This document shows, one piece after another, positions 41,530 through 50,716 of a DNA stretch of 64,000 nucleotides. How positions within the stretch are numbered: the first letter of the stretch is position 1; each line of letters opens with the position of its first letter. The notes beneath the pieces were generated by a model, which searched no databases, was not told the origin of the DNA, and saw only the letters and a list, made by a program, of their open reading frames with translations. The translations under genes were made by a program, and so were the position numbers. Location: assembly GCF_002866925.1 (NCBI RefSeq), contig NZ_PKUQ01000001.1, forward strand, positions 496,001 to 560,000, read 5' to 3'. Origin of the DNA: Cohaesibacter celericrescens (GTDB taxonomy: Bacteria; Pseudomonadota; Alphaproteobacteria; Rhizobiales; Cohaesibacteraceae).

Positions 41530-41814
41530 TTACGAGCGCTTATCGATAGGGCGTTCTAATCCATAAAAAGCGTCAGACAGATCATCCATTTGCTTTTCGA
41601 GCAGGGCGCGCGCATCCAGCACACCCATGTTATAAAAAAGCGGCCCCATATATTTGGCCAGATGATCAACAAGAAATTCGACCTCAAACCGGCCCAATTC
41701 CTGATCCAGCTCTTCTAGCAAATAACTTTGAAGCAACCCTGACAGGTGCATTTTGTCATCATGGGAAAGCTTCAATTCCGGCGGTTTCTTGTGGCGAATT
41801 GCTCGACTTGCCAA
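41530..41814 (-). CDS. DUF2164 protein
   Basis: 94 aa, all-helical; the conserved DUF2164 pattern 'LLQSYLLEELDQELGRFEVEFLVDHLAKYMGPLFYNMGVLDAR' is complete. Function unknown. Its ATG lies 3 bases from the stop of the metallo-beta-lactamase-fold gene just upstream, so translational coupling is likely. Confidence 0.88.
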   Translation of the reverse strand: MASRAIRHKKPPELKLSHDDKMHLSGLLQSYLLEELDQELGRFEVEFLVDHLAKYMGPLFYNMGVLDARALLEKQMDDLSDAFYGLERPIDKRS

Positions 41815-41817
41815 TGG

Positions 41818-42453
41818 TCACAGTCCCTTCAAGAAAGGATTGTTTCGGCGTTCCTCTCCTATGGTGGAATGGTCGCCATGGCCGCACAAGAAAGACACGT
41901 CGTCTCCCAGAGGCAAGATTTTGTTTTTAATCGAGGCAAGCAATGTTGCGTGATCACCACCGGGCAGATCAGTGCGGCCAATAGAGCCGTTGAACAAAAC
42001 ATCCCCCAGAATGGCAAATTTGGCTTCCTGATTGACAAACACCACATGCCCCGGCGCATGACCGGGACAATGCAGAACGTCGAATTCCATGCCAGCAATG
42101 TCAACCGTATCACCTTCTTCAAGCCAGCGATCCGGCTCGCATCCTTTGGCAGCAGGTAACCCGAATTGAATGGCTTGCTCGGCCACGCGCTCCATCAACA
42201 TGCGATCGGCTTCATGCGGACCTTCAACGTCAACATCCAGAGCATCACGCAGCTCAGCGGCACCACCCACATGATCAATATGGCCATGGGTAATCAAGAT
42301 TCGTTCAACGTCGATTTTCTCATGCTCAAGCACTTCGAGAATTTGCGGGACATCTCCACCCGGATCGATCACCACGCCCTTGCCTGTTTCCTCGTCCCAA
42401 ATCAGCGTACAGTTTTGCTGAAATGGCGTCACTGGAATGATAGCAACTTTCAT
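41818..42453 (-). CDS. Metallo-beta-lactamase fold hydrolase (YcbL/glyoxalase II-like)
   Basis: 211 aa. Dinuclear metal site motif 'THGHIDHVGGAAEL' (HxHxDH) near residue 55, then His in 'CPGHAPGHVVFV', Asp in 'AILGDVLFNGSIGRTD' and the final His in 'FLCGHGDHSTIG'. This short form resembles YcbL/type II glyoxalase lacking the glutathione-binding C-terminal domain, so S-D-lactoylglutathione is a possible but not proven substrate. Two-gene unit with the DUF2164 protein. Confidence 0.9.
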   Translation of the reverse strand: MKVAIIPVTPFQQNCTLIWDEETGKGVVIDPGGDVPQILEVLEHEKIDVERILITHGHIDHVGGAAELRDALDVDVEGPHEADRMLMERVAEQAIQFGLPAAKGCEPDRWLEEGDTVDIAGMEFDVLHCPGHAPGHVVFVNQEAKFAILGDVLFNGSIGRTDLPGGDHATLLASIKNKILPLGDDVSFLCGHGDHSTIGEERRNNPFLKGL

Positions 42454-42716
42454 ATGAGGGATCCTGTCCTGTCTATAAGTCGGTAGAGCCAGATAGGATG
42501 GCTCTGCATCTAGCTATTTGTGTTTATGATTAGCCTACTTTTTTGCAAATGCAAAGGTCCGGATCGGACCAGAAACCCTTCAGCCAATACCAAACAGACT
42601 CAATGCTCGGTCAAAAGTGGGCCATGAAAATCAGGCAAATTAAACCTTTGAGACGTGGCTAAAATGCAACGAGTCAGTTATCCTTGCAACAAATGAGTTT
42701 ATCAGGAGAGACGGCA

Positions 42717-43448
42717 ATGCATCCCTGTTCAACCGCCAAACAGAACAACCCAAGGACGACCACTTGCCCTGTTCAGCAGCCAGAATTTCAACAACGGCTA
42801 TCAGCAAGCCTGTTTGCGATCTCCCTTGTATTTGCATGTCTAACCGGATCGGCCCGTGCGGAGGACATCCCGCAACGATTGATCGACAATCACAGGGCCA
42901 CGATGGGCTGCTGGCTTGCTGACATAGACAATGACGAGCTAGCAGATCGCGCCATCATTATTCATCTTGAGGCCCAAACCTTTTATGGTTTCATCTGTTC
43001 ATCCAGTTTGTCTGGCGACAGCTTCCGGCTTTATCAGGTTGAAAACAAACGCGACGAATGGGCCAATCTGCTTTCCTTCCCGCAACTGGACACCAAGCTT
43101 GGCTGGTATTCGACGAACCAATTGCAAAAACCCACATGGGATGAAAAAAACAAACTGCTGCGCTCCGAAATCCCCAAACAAGGAAGCACCAGCTCTTGCC
43201 GCCAGTTCACCATCTATGCTTGGCAAAAGGGTCGGTTCCACATTGCCCAAGTCGGTTTGGCCGGAGACTGTGAAGAGAAAGACAGCGAAAAGGATATGAT
43301 CATATATCCCTTCGTTGACGAAGTGGAATCGGGACAAGCATCAGGTCAGGCAAGCCCGACGACGCAATCAGATGCGAACACAGATAAAGACGAAAAAACA
43401 GACACCGATGACACCACCGATACCGCGCCGGATAAGAAAGCCAAATAG
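42717..43448 (+). CDS. Exported protein of unknown function
   Basis: 243 aa from the ATG at 42717 (GGAG 8 bases upstream; earlier starts at 42684 and 42693 lack this). N-terminal signal ('LFAISLVFACLTGSARA') with cleavage expected after ARA. The body has four well-spaced Cys ('MGCWLADID', 'FICSSS', 'SSCRQF', 'GDCEE') and opens with 'DIDNDELADRAIIIHL', which recalls calcium-repeat-like text. The last 35 residues are rich in Thr, Asp and Lys, a low-complexity tail. I recognise no family. rlmJ follows in the same direction. Confidence 0.7.
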   Translation: MHPCSTAKQNNPRTTTCPVQQPEFQQRLSASLFAISLVFACLTGSARAEDIPQRLIDNHRATMGCWLADIDNDELADRAIIIHLEAQTFYGFICSSSLSGDSFRLYQVENKRDEWANLLSFPQLDTKLGWYSTNQLQKPTWDEKNKLLRSEIPKQGSTSSCRQFTIYAWQKGRFHIAQVGLAGDCEEKDSEKDMIIYPFVDEVESGQASGQASPTTQSDANTDKDEKTDTDDTTDTAPDKKAK

Positions 43449-43568
43449 CGGAGGCCAAACCGGCACAAGAATCCCTTGGTATGCTCAATGTTCCGAGAAA
43501 TGTTTGACAGGCGGCCTCCACTCAGCCATACGAGCAAAATAATTTCCTCTCGCGCGGTCACATCAGCC

Positions 43569-44426
43569 ATGAACTATCGCCATATCTATCATGCCGGCAA
43601 TTTTGCCGATTGCCTCAAGCATATCACGCTCAGCCGCATTCTTTTGTATCTGCAAAAGAAGGATAAGCCCTATTACACGCTCGACACCCATGCGGGCATC
43701 GGCCTGTATGATCTGTCCAGCGAAGAGGCTCAAAAAACCGGAGAATGGAACGGCGGCATTGGCAAGTTGATAGGCCCAAGTAGCGATCCATTACCACCCG
43801 AAATCGCGACCTTGTGCGCACCCTTTCTTGACGTGATCAAAATGCTCAATCCCGACGGGCAGATGCGCTCCTATCCCGGGTCTCCCGAAATTGTACAAAC
43901 CATGTGCCGCGAACAGGATCGGGCCTTCTTCATTGAGCTGCATCCCGATGATTTTGATCTACTAAGCGACAATTGCGGTCGGGACCGGCGATTTTTCCTG
44001 CGCGAAGATGATGGTTGGTCGGCATTGCGTTCTGACCTGCCCCCACTGGAGCGCCGCGGTTTGGTCTTGATTGACCCGCCTTATGAAGAACCGGATGAAT
44101 ATACCTACATGGTAGAGCAGTTTCTGGAGGGCTATAAACGCTGGTCAACAGGAATCTATTGCATGTGGTATCCGATCAAGGCACGACGGGATGTTGATGT
44201 CGCGGCCCAAATGATCGCAGACGCAGGTATTCCCAATGCTTTGCGTGCAGAGATAATCATCAACAAACTGGACACCGCCCACCGGCTCAATGGCACCGGC
44301 CTGTTCATCATCAATCCGCCCTATACTCTGCATGATGAACTGGCTGTCTTATTGCCGTTTTTGGCGAAACGGTTTGGCCTAACGGCACAACGGTCCAGCC
44401 TCGAGTGGATTACCCCTCCCAAATAA
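43569..44426 (+). CDS. rlmJ: 23S rRNA (adenine-2030-N6)-methyltransferase RlmJ
   Basis: Methylates A2030 of 23S rRNA with SAM. 285 aa from the ATG at 43569, giving the family start 'MNYRHIYHAGNFADCLKHI'; the frame is open upstream but unconserved. 'YYTLDTHAGIGLYDL' is the SAM-binding strand, 'VLIDPPYEEPDEY' contains the DPPY catalytic motif near residue 175, and 'GLFIINPPYTLHDEL' is the C-terminal hallmark. Not linked to other rRNA genes here. Confidence 0.95.
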   Translation: MNYRHIYHAGNFADCLKHITLSRILLYLQKKDKPYYTLDTHAGIGLYDLSSEEAQKTGEWNGGIGKLIGPSSDPLPPEIATLCAPFLDVIKMLNPDGQMRSYPGSPEIVQTMCREQDRAFFIELHPDDFDLLSDNCGRDRRFFLREDDGWSALRSDLPPLERRGLVLIDPPYEEPDEYTYMVEQFLEGYKRWSTGIYCMWYPIKARRDVDVAAQMIADAGIPNALRAEIIINKLDTAHRLNGTGLFIINPPYTLHDELAVLLPFLAKRFGLTAQRSSLEWITPPK

Positions 44427-44491
44427 GCCAAATGACGGTTTCAAACAGTCTGGGAAGCGATAATAATAAGGAACGATCCGAAAGGACCAAA

Positions 44492-45166
44492 ATGCAAAAA
44501 TCGAAATCAGCGGCCCGTTTCTTGGTACCATACTTGACCCTGCTTGCCTCAATACTTGCGCTGGCCACACATGCCACTGCAAAATCGGCCGGCGATTTTG
44601 ACTATTATATTTTGACGCTCTCTTGGTCCCCCTCCTATTGCGCTGACGACGGCAAAAAGGGGCGGGACAATCTCCAGTGTTTTTCTCAGCGCAATTACGG
44701 CTTTGTCGTCCATGGCTTGTGGCCCCAATATGAAAAAGGCTATCCGGAATATTGCAACACGTCTTTTCGCAAACCGTCTTCCAAGCTCGTCGACCAAATG
44801 CTGAAATTTTCACCCAGTCGTGGGTTGATCTATCATGAATGGAAGAAGCACGGCACCTGCACAGGGTTGAATCCCCTCGACTATTTCCGCAAGGCGGTCA
44901 AAGGTTTCAAGGCCATCAAACGCCCTGAAAGCCTGGTTGGTTTGCCGCGACCGGTTTTGATGACGACAAAAGAAATAGAGCAAGCCTTTTTCAAGGCCAA
45001 CCCAAACCTGCCCAGAAACAGTTTGTTCGTGACGTGCAAAAAACAGAAACTGCGCGAAGTGCGGATCTGTATGGACAAAAATGGAAAGCCACGACGGTGC
45101 AGTGCTTCCGCCCTCAACGGCAGTTGCCGCAATCGCGGAAAGTTGCGCATTCTGTCAGTTCGATAG
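44492..45166 (+). CDS. Secreted ribonuclease T2
   Basis: Cyclising endoribonuclease. 224 aa from the ATG at 44492 with AAGGA upstream. Signal peptide 'YLTLLASILALATHATA'. CAS I 'FVVHGLWPQYE' holds the first catalytic His; CAS II 'HEWKKHGTCTG' holds the Glu, Lys and second His. Cys residues ('YCADD', 'YCNT', 'GTCTG', 'VTCKK', 'RICMD', 'RCSAS', 'GSCRN') imply disulfides and an exported site of action, likely periplasm or outside. Possible roles are scavenging of RNA phosphate or nucleosides. Confidence 0.93.
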   Translation: MQKSKSAARFLVPYLTLLASILALATHATAKSAGDFDYYILTLSWSPSYCADDGKKGRDNLQCFSQRNYGFVVHGLWPQYEKGYPEYCNTSFRKPSSKLVDQMLKFSPSRGLIYHEWKKHGTCTGLNPLDYFRKAVKGFKAIKRPESLVGLPRPVLMTTKEIEQAFFKANPNLPRNSLFVTCKKQKLREVRICMDKNGKPRRCSASALNGSCRNRGKLRILSVR

Positions 45167-45331
45167 GTCATTCCAACCATTTTTTAGCAAGTCCAATGGC
45201 TTGTTAGACAAATGTTGCAACATGTATGGGATAGGAACAGCCTTTTTGCGTTTCCGCCTTGACGGAACCCACCGAACCAGCGAAGTTGCACGCGTTACCT
45301 TTTTGCAAGCCCACACAGGGGAGCTGACAGC

Positions 45332-45727
45332 ATGAAACACCCACATCTTTTTATTGCAGGCGCTTTGTTGCTTTCAGCCGGCGCGACGGCCAGCGCTTCC
45401 GTTTTGCCTGATTGCGACCGCAGTGACGTAATCTCCCGTGTCACCCGAACTATATCTGTTGCCGAACAGAATGTTGTACAGTCTGGCGATCCAGTAAAAC
45501 AGATTGACCACATTCGCCAATCCAAGCTGCGCGACAACGGCCCTCGATATGTGGCTCAACGTTTTTGCCGCGCAACCGGTTACACCGAGCAAGGCCGCAA
45601 AAAAAACATCTATTATTTGATTGAAGCAAAAGCTGGTTTTGCGGGCTATGGTTATGCCGTAGAAGCCTGCATCACCGGACGCGATCCTTGGAAGCTCCAC
45701 GGTGCCTACTGCCGTTCTCTTCGGTGA
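45332..45727 (+). CDS. Small exported protein of unknown function
   Basis: 131 aa with an N-terminal signal ('LFIAGALLLSAGATASA'). The mature part has four Cys ('PDCDRSD', 'RFCRATGY', 'EACITGRDPW', 'AYCRSLR'), so two disulfides are likely. The C-terminal 'GRDPWKLHGAYCRSL' looks strongly conserved; I recall similar unnamed proteins in Rhizobiales but cannot assign a family. GGGGAG lies 10 bases before the ATG. It ends at a terminator and follows RNase T2 by 165 bp. Confidence 0.72.
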   Translation: MKHPHLFIAGALLLSAGATASASVLPDCDRSDVISRVTRTISVAEQNVVQSGDPVKQIDHIRQSKLRDNGPRYVAQRFCRATGYTEQGRKKNIYYLIEAKAGFAGYGYAVEACITGRDPWKLHGAYCRSLR

Positions 45728-45766
45728 TCAAAAAAGCGCCTGAGAGCATAACCATCAGATTTATGT

Positions 45767-45797
45767 AATGCCTGCATTTATAATGCAGGCATTTTTT
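45767..45797 (+). terminator. Intrinsic terminator
   Basis: Perfect 12-bp stem (45767-45778 and 45782-45793) with a T-run. Confidence 0.88.
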
Positions 45798-45893
45798 ATG
45801 GCCTTGATCTTGGCAAGCATCAATACACGTACCAGATAACAACTGTGAACTATTGCTTGATCAACCATCACGACAATCTGAAAAGTAAATTTG

Positions 45894-45910
45894 GGGAAAT
45901 GGCATTTCCC
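45894..45910. promoter_or_regulatory. Palindrome upstream of the cation exchanger gene
   Basis: GGGAAATG-G-CATTTCCC, perfect 8-bp arms around one base. AAATGGCA is repeated about 30 bp later near 45927, before a TATAAA-like box at about 45955. Candidate operator. Confidence 0.35.
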
Positions 45911-46024
45911 TGACAACTAGGCTTTAAATGGCAATTGGTGATCCCTATATAAAATGCCACAGCTCAGCAACGAGCAAAATTTCGCGCCTCAAACCATCCA
46001 GAAGAAACGGACTTTAGCCGATCC

Positions 46025-46966
46025 ATGGTGATGTATTTTTACCTCATTGGAGGCCTTATCCTGCTGTTGATTGCAGGAGATCTTATGGTTAGAGGCGCAA
46101 TTGCGCTTGCAACCCGTCTTGGGATCCCCCCACTTATCATTGGCCTAACCATCGTTTCGTTCGGCACCTCCGCACCAGAATTGATCATTTCCCTGAAAGC
46201 CGCTTTTGAAGGGGCGGGAGGCATCTCGATCGGCAATGTTGTGGGGTCCAACATTACAAATGTGCTTTTGGTTCTTGGCCTGCCCGCCCTCATTCGTGTG
46301 ACCCAGTGCAACGAAAGCGGCACCCGTTCCAGCACGGTCTTCATGCTCGCTGTCTCAGTCATCTTCACAGCACTCTGCTGGCAGGGCCTACTGGATCTGA
46401 CCTCCGGCATTATATTGCTTGCCCTGCTGGCTTTTTTCCTCAGCTGGACCGTATGGACCTCACGCAAACAAAAAGGCGAACCTTGTGATCTGATTGATGA
46501 CGACATGCTGGAAGAAGCCCCTTCAAGTCTTGGCCTTGCAATTTTGTTCATCGTTATTGGCTTTGTCGGCCTGCCACTTGGTGGGCATCTGACCATTGAA
46601 GGCGCAACCAGCATTGCCAGAAACTGGGGCGTTTCAGACACCGCAATCGGTTTGACTGTTGTCGCTCTTGGCACATCGTTGCCCGAATTGGTCACGACGT
46701 TGGTTGCTGCAATCCGTAATCAGTCTGCAGTCGCTATTGGCAACGTGGTCGGCTCCAACATATTCAACATTCTGGCGATCATGGGCCTCACGGCGACCAT
46801 CATTCCCATTCCCGTGCCTACAGAGGTGATCCATTTTGACCTTTGGGTCATGTTGGCTACATCCGCCATTCTGTTGCCAGTTGCCCTGCTGCACATGCCG
46901 TTGACACGCGTCAAGGGGGTGGCAATGCTTGCCGCCTATGTGGCCTACATCACGTATGTTCTTTAA
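46025..46966 (+). CDS. Calcium/sodium:cation antiporter, YrbG type
   Basis: 313 aa integral membrane protein of the CaCA superfamily. The two inverted alpha repeats are clear: 'VSFGTSAPELIISLKAA...GNVVGSNITNVLLVLG' and 'VALGTSLPELVTTLVAA...GNVVGSNIFNILAIMG'. About ten helices. Expected to exchange Ca2+ or another divalent cation for Na+ or H+ across the inner membrane. Start may be 46025 or the ATG two codons later. A palindrome lies upstream. Confidence 0.93.
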   Translation: MVMYFYLIGGLILLLIAGDLMVRGAIALATRLGIPPLIIGLTIVSFGTSAPELIISLKAAFEGAGGISIGNVVGSNITNVLLVLGLPALIRVTQCNESGTRSSTVFMLAVSVIFTALCWQGLLDLTSGIILLALLAFFLSWTVWTSRKQKGEPCDLIDDDMLEEAPSSLGLAILFIVIGFVGLPLGGHLTIEGATSIARNWGVSDTAIGLTVVALGTSLPELVTTLVAAIRNQSAVAIGNVVGSNIFNILAIMGLTATIIPIPVPTEVIHFDLWVMLATSAILLPVALLHMPLTRVKGVAMLAAYVAYITYVL

Positions 46967-47064
46967 TCCCCTTGACCACAAATCGCATCACGTTGAGTTG
47001 TCCGACCTCTTGGGTCGGGCACATTTGTCTTTAAGCTTGGTTCCATTGCCACTACAGTTTTTGC

Positions 47065-49053
47065 ATGTCAGAAGAATCGGAAATACCTGAAAATCAGGAC
47101 AGCGCCAATGACGCAACACCGAAAAAGCCCGCCAGTGGTTTTGACGTGATCGCCGATTTTGTGCGCCGCTTGCCAAACAGCCCCGGAGTCTACCGCATGT
47201 TCAATGCCGAAGGCGACGTGTTGTATGTGGGCAAAGCGCGCAATCTGAAAAAGCGTGTTTCCAACTATGCCCGCCACGGCAATCAGACCAACCGTATATT
47301 GCGCATGATCCAGCTGACTTCCAGCATGGAATTTGTAACCACCAGCACCGAGACAGAAGCCTTGTTGCTGGAAGCCAATTTAATCAAACGCCTGCGCCCA
47401 CGCTTTAACGTGCTGTTGCGCGACGACAAAAGCTTCCCCTATATCCTGATTGGTGAGGACCACGCAGCACCACAGATCGCCAAGCACCGTGGCGCACGCA
47501 AACGCAAAGGCAAATATTACGGCCCCTTTGCCTCTGCTGGTGCGGTCAATAACACAATCAATGCTTTGCAAAAGGCCTTCCTGCTGCGCACCTGCACCGA
47601 CTCGGTCTATGAGAGCCGCAGCCGTCCTTGTTTGCTTTATCAAATCAAACGGTGCTCCGCCCCATGCACAGGAGAGATCTCGGAAGACGGATATGCTTTT
47701 TTGGTCAAGGAAGCCCATCAGTTTCTTTCCGGCAAGAGCCAATCCGTGCGCAAAGAAATCTCCGAGCGGATGCAACAAGCTGCCGACGATCTGGATTTTG
47801 AGCGCGCCGCCATCTATCGCGACCGCCTTTCTGCGTTAAGCCACATCCAATCCCATCAGGGCATCAATCCGCAAAACACAGAAGAAGCTGATGTTTTTGC
47901 CTGTTATCAAGATGGGGGGCAAACCTGTATTCAGGTATTTTTCTTCCGTACCGGTCAAAACTGGGGCAATCGGGCCTATTTCCCCAAAGCAGACAAAAGC
48001 CAGACCGAAGAAGAGGTCCTTGGCGCATTTGTGGCGCAGTTCTACGACAACAAGCCCTGCCCTCGCCTTGTGTTGCTGTCCCATATTATCGAAGAACAAG
48101 AGCTCGTTGCCGAAGCCCTTACCAGTAAATCCGATCATAAAGTGGCGGTATCAACGCCTCAACGCGGAGAAAAACGCGAGCTGGTGGAGCATGCCCAAGC
48201 CAATGCCCGCGAAGCGATGGGGCGCCGATTGGCCGAAACATCCACTCAAACGCGACTTCTGGCAGGCTTGGCAGAGGTCTTTGATCTGGGCGCTCCACCC
48301 AAGCGGATCGAAGTCTATGACAACAGCCACATTCAAGGCACCAATGCAGTGGGTGGTATGATCGTCGCGGGGCCAGAAGGCTTCATGAAGAACCAATATC
48401 GCAAATTCAACATAAAATCCCAAGACATCACCCCCGGTGATGACTATGGCATGATGAAAGAAGTCTTGCAGCGCCGTTTCTCTCGCCTGTTGAAAGAAAA
48501 CGGTCCGCGCCCTGCGCAAGCAAGCGGCAAACCAGCAGATCACGCATCAGACCAGACCATCGATGGCTCAGACAACATGGGCCATAGCAAAGATCCGGCT
48601 TGGCCTGATTTGTTGCTCATCGATGGCGGACGCGGCCAACTCAATGTGGTGTGCGATATTCTTGCCGATTTAGGCATTCATGATCTCCCGATCGTTGGCG
48701 TCGCCAAAGGGCCAGACCGGGACGCTGGGCGGGAGAATTTTTGCATGCCTGGCCGTGACAATTTCATGCTTCCCATGCGGGATCCGGTGCTTTATTTCAT
48801 TCAACGCTTGCGCGACGAGGCCCACCGGTTTGCCATTGGCACCCACAGAGCCCGCCGCAGCAAGCAAATCTCCCAGACAGGACTTGAAGACATCCCCGGC
48901 ATCGGACCTTCGCGCAAGCGCGCTCTTTTGCATCATTTTGGAACAGCCAAAGCCGTTAGGGGAGCCGCTCTATCAGATCTGTTGGCCGTAGAAGGCATAT
49001 CCGAACAAATGGCCAGCACCATCCACGCCTATTTTCATGACGACAACAGTTGA
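47065..49053 (+). CDS. uvrC: Excinuclease ABC subunit C
   Basis: Makes both incisions in nucleotide excision repair. 662 aa. The N-terminal GIY-YIG nuclease is '[30 protein letters not shown]' near residues 38-70; a UVR domain ('[14 protein letters not shown]') near 245; the UvrC endonuclease region ('[20 protein letters not shown]', '[12 protein letters not shown]'); and C-terminal HhH repeats ('[17 protein letters not shown]'). First gene of the uvrC-pgsA-moaD-moaE order common in Alphaproteobacteria. Confidence 0.97.
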   Translation: MSEESEIPENQDSANDATPKKPASGFDVIADFVRRLPNSPGVYRMFNAEGDVLYVGKARNLKKRVSNYARHGNQTNRILRMIQLTSSMEFVTTSTETEALLLEANLIKRLRPRFNVLLRDDKSFPYILIGEDHAAPQIAKHRGARKRKGKYYGPFASAGAVNNTINALQKAFLLRTCTDSVYESRSRPCLLYQIKRCSAPCTGEISEDGYAFLVKEAHQFLSGKSQSVRKEISERMQQAADDLDFERAAIYRDRLSALSHIQSHQGINPQNTEEADVFACYQDGGQTCIQVFFFRTGQNWGNRAYFPKADKSQTEEEVLGAFVAQFYDNKPCPRLVLLSHIIEEQELVAEALTSKSDHKVAVSTPQRGEKRELVEHAQANAREAMGRRLAETSTQTRLLAGLAEVFDLGAPPKRIEVYDNSHIQGTNAVGGMIVAGPEGFMKNQYRKFNIKSQDITPGDDYGMMKEVLQRRFSRLLKENGPRPAQASGKPADHASDQTIDGSDNMGHSKDPAWPDLLLIDGGRGQLNVVCDILADLGIHDLPIVGVAKGPDRDAGRENFCMPGRDNFMLPMRDPVLYFIQRLRDEAHRFAIGTHRARRSKQISQTGLEDIPGIGPSRKRALLHHFGTAKAVRGAALSDLLAVEGISEQMASTIHAYFHDDNS

Positions 49054-49177
49054 TCACTGCTTATCCTTGGTGTCGCATTGACGGGAACCCATTGGGCGTG
49101 CTTTGAAGGGGAACAGACACTTTGTGTTAGATAGGTCCTCTTTCGAACGGGCCTGCGTCAAAAGGGAATGTCCACCC

Positions 49178-49753
49178 ATGAACGTCTCAACGACTTTCAG
49201 CCTACCAAATATCCTGACATTCGCGCGTATTCTTGCGGTCCCTGCTGTTGTGGCTTGTCTGCTTTGGCCTGAATTGGAAACGGCAAGATGGACCGCCTTG
49301 GGAATCTTTGCAATTGCCGCTATCACCGACTTTTTTGATGGCTATTTGGCGCGACGCTGGAATTTAAATTCTGCACTAGGGCGCATGCTCGACCCAATCG
49401 CCGATAAGCTGTTGGTGTCCGTATGCATTTTGATGCTGGCATTGGACCAAACCCTAAATGGTTGGCATATTTGGGCAGGTGTGATCATTCTATGTCGGGA
49501 AATTCTGGTTTCAGGTCTGCGAGAATTTCTGGCCCAACTGCAGGTCAGTGTTCCGGTGACCAATCTCGCCAAATGGAAAACCACGGCACAACTGATCGCG
49601 CTAGGCTTTTTGCTGGCAGGGCATGCTGGTGACAAAGTGTTGCCTTATAACACCGAAATTGGTCTGACACTGCTTTGGGTATCGGCCCTGTTGACGCTCT
49701 ACACAGGATATGACTATTTCCGAGCAGGCATGCAATATCTGCTAGACGATTAA
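49178..49753 (+). CDS. pgsA: CDP-diacylglycerol-glycerol-3-phosphate phosphatidyltransferase
   Basis: Makes phosphatidylglycerol-phosphate in the inner membrane. 191 aa from the ATG at 49178 ('MNVSTTFSLPNILTFARILAVP'). The CDP-alcohol phosphotransferase motif is 'TDFFDGYLARRWNLNSALGRMLDPIADK', all Asp residues in place. Several membrane helices. The upstream frame to 49103 is not conserved. Confidence 0.95.
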   Translation: MNVSTTFSLPNILTFARILAVPAVVACLLWPELETARWTALGIFAIAAITDFFDGYLARRWNLNSALGRMLDPIADKLLVSVCILMLALDQTLNGWHIWAGVIILCREILVSGLREFLAQLQVSVPVTNLAKWKTTAQLIALGFLLAGHAGDKVLPYNTEIGLTLLWVSALLTLYTGYDYFRAGMQYLLDD

Positions 49754-49906
49754 TTCGATCGGCCATTTCGATCGGCCATGACGGCGCCCAAACCTTTATG
49801 CTATCTTTGCCCAGACCGACACGCTCATCCGATAGGCTCAGCGTCCTCTTGAATGGATGCAAGAAGACGAAAAGCCCGTGGCGTGAAAACATGACAAGGA
49901 TTAACG

Positions 49907-50158
49907 ATGAAACTGGTCTATTTTGCTTGGATCCGCGAACGCATTGGTTTGGAAGAGGAAGAGGCGGAGCTTCCCGACACGATCAGCACTGTTGATGATC
50001 TGTTGCGCTGGCAGCAAGGACGCGGAGAGGAATATGCAGCCGCATTTTCCGAAAAAGAGACCATTCGCGTCGCTTTGGATCAATTCCATGCAGAGCATTC
50101 CGATCCTCTGAATACTGTCAAAGAGATCGCATTTTTCCCGCCAATGACCGGTGGTTAA
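49907..50158 (+). CDS. moaD: Molybdopterin synthase sulfur carrier subunit
   Basis: 83-aa ubiquitin-like protein ending in GG ('PPMTGG'), the residue thiocarboxylated to give sulfur for molybdopterin. Starts 'MKLVYFAWIRERIGLEEE'. AAGGA lies 7 bases before the ATG. Pairs with moaE 33 bp downstream. Confidence 0.94.
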   Translation: MKLVYFAWIRERIGLEEEEAELPDTISTVDDLLRWQQGRGEEYAAAFSEKETIRVALDQFHAEHSDPLNTVKEIAFFPPMTGG

Positions 50159-50191
50159 GTCCTTAAAAGCTTTACTTCAAAGGAAACTGCC

Positions 50192-50653
50192 ATGAGCGTC
50201 CGGCTTCAGGCTGAAGATTTTGACATCGGCATGGAAATAGAGGCGCTGGTTGGCGGGCGCACCGACATCGGTGCCGCAGTGTCATTTACCGGCCTTGTGC
50301 GTGACATGATCGGGGATCAGCGTATTCTTGACATGACACTCGAACATTACCCCGCCATGGCACAAGCGGAATTGGAACGCATCGAAATCGAGGCCCAAAA
50401 CCGTTGGCCCACCCTCACAGACAGCCTCATCATCCACCGCTATGGCACCTTGCTGCCGGGAGACCGGATCGTGCTCGTGATCACTCTCTCCTCCCATCGC
50501 CAAACCACCTTTGAAGCTGCGGAATTTATGATGGATTTCCTCAAGACCCGCGCCCCTTTCTGGAAAAAAGAAACCGTGCAAAATGGAGGCAGCAGCTGGG
50601 TTGAGGCCAGGGACAAAGATGATCGAGCCCTTGCGCGCTGGCACAAAACCTAA
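50192..50653 (+). CDS. moaE: Molybdopterin synthase catalytic subunit
   Basis: 153 aa. Converts precursor Z to molybdopterin with MoaD. 'GAAVSFTGLVRD', 'LEHYPAMAQAELERI', 'IHRYGTLLPGDRIVLVI', 'KTRAPFWKKE' (with the catalytic Lys residues) are all present. AAAGGA ribosome site. Molybdopterin made here could serve MsrP at 22.5 kb. Confidence 0.95.
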   Translation: MSVRLQAEDFDIGMEIEALVGGRTDIGAAVSFTGLVRDMIGDQRILDMTLEHYPAMAQAELERIEIEAQNRWPTLTDSLIIHRYGTLLPGDRIVLVITLSSHRQTTFEAAEFMMDFLKTRAPFWKKETVQNGGSSWVEARDKDDRALARWHKT

Positions 50654-50664
50654 GGCCAAACACA

Positions 50665-50693
50665 AAAACGGCGCTTCTCAGCGCCGCCTTTTC
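50665..50693. terminator. Terminator-like hairpin between moaE and ilvE
   Basis: Perfect 7-bp stem (50669-50675 and 50680-50686) with A-run and T-rich flanks between convergent genes; shorter than the other terminators. Confidence 0.6.
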
Positions 50694-50716
50694 TGATCAA
50701 CATTTTTTGTCGAAAT

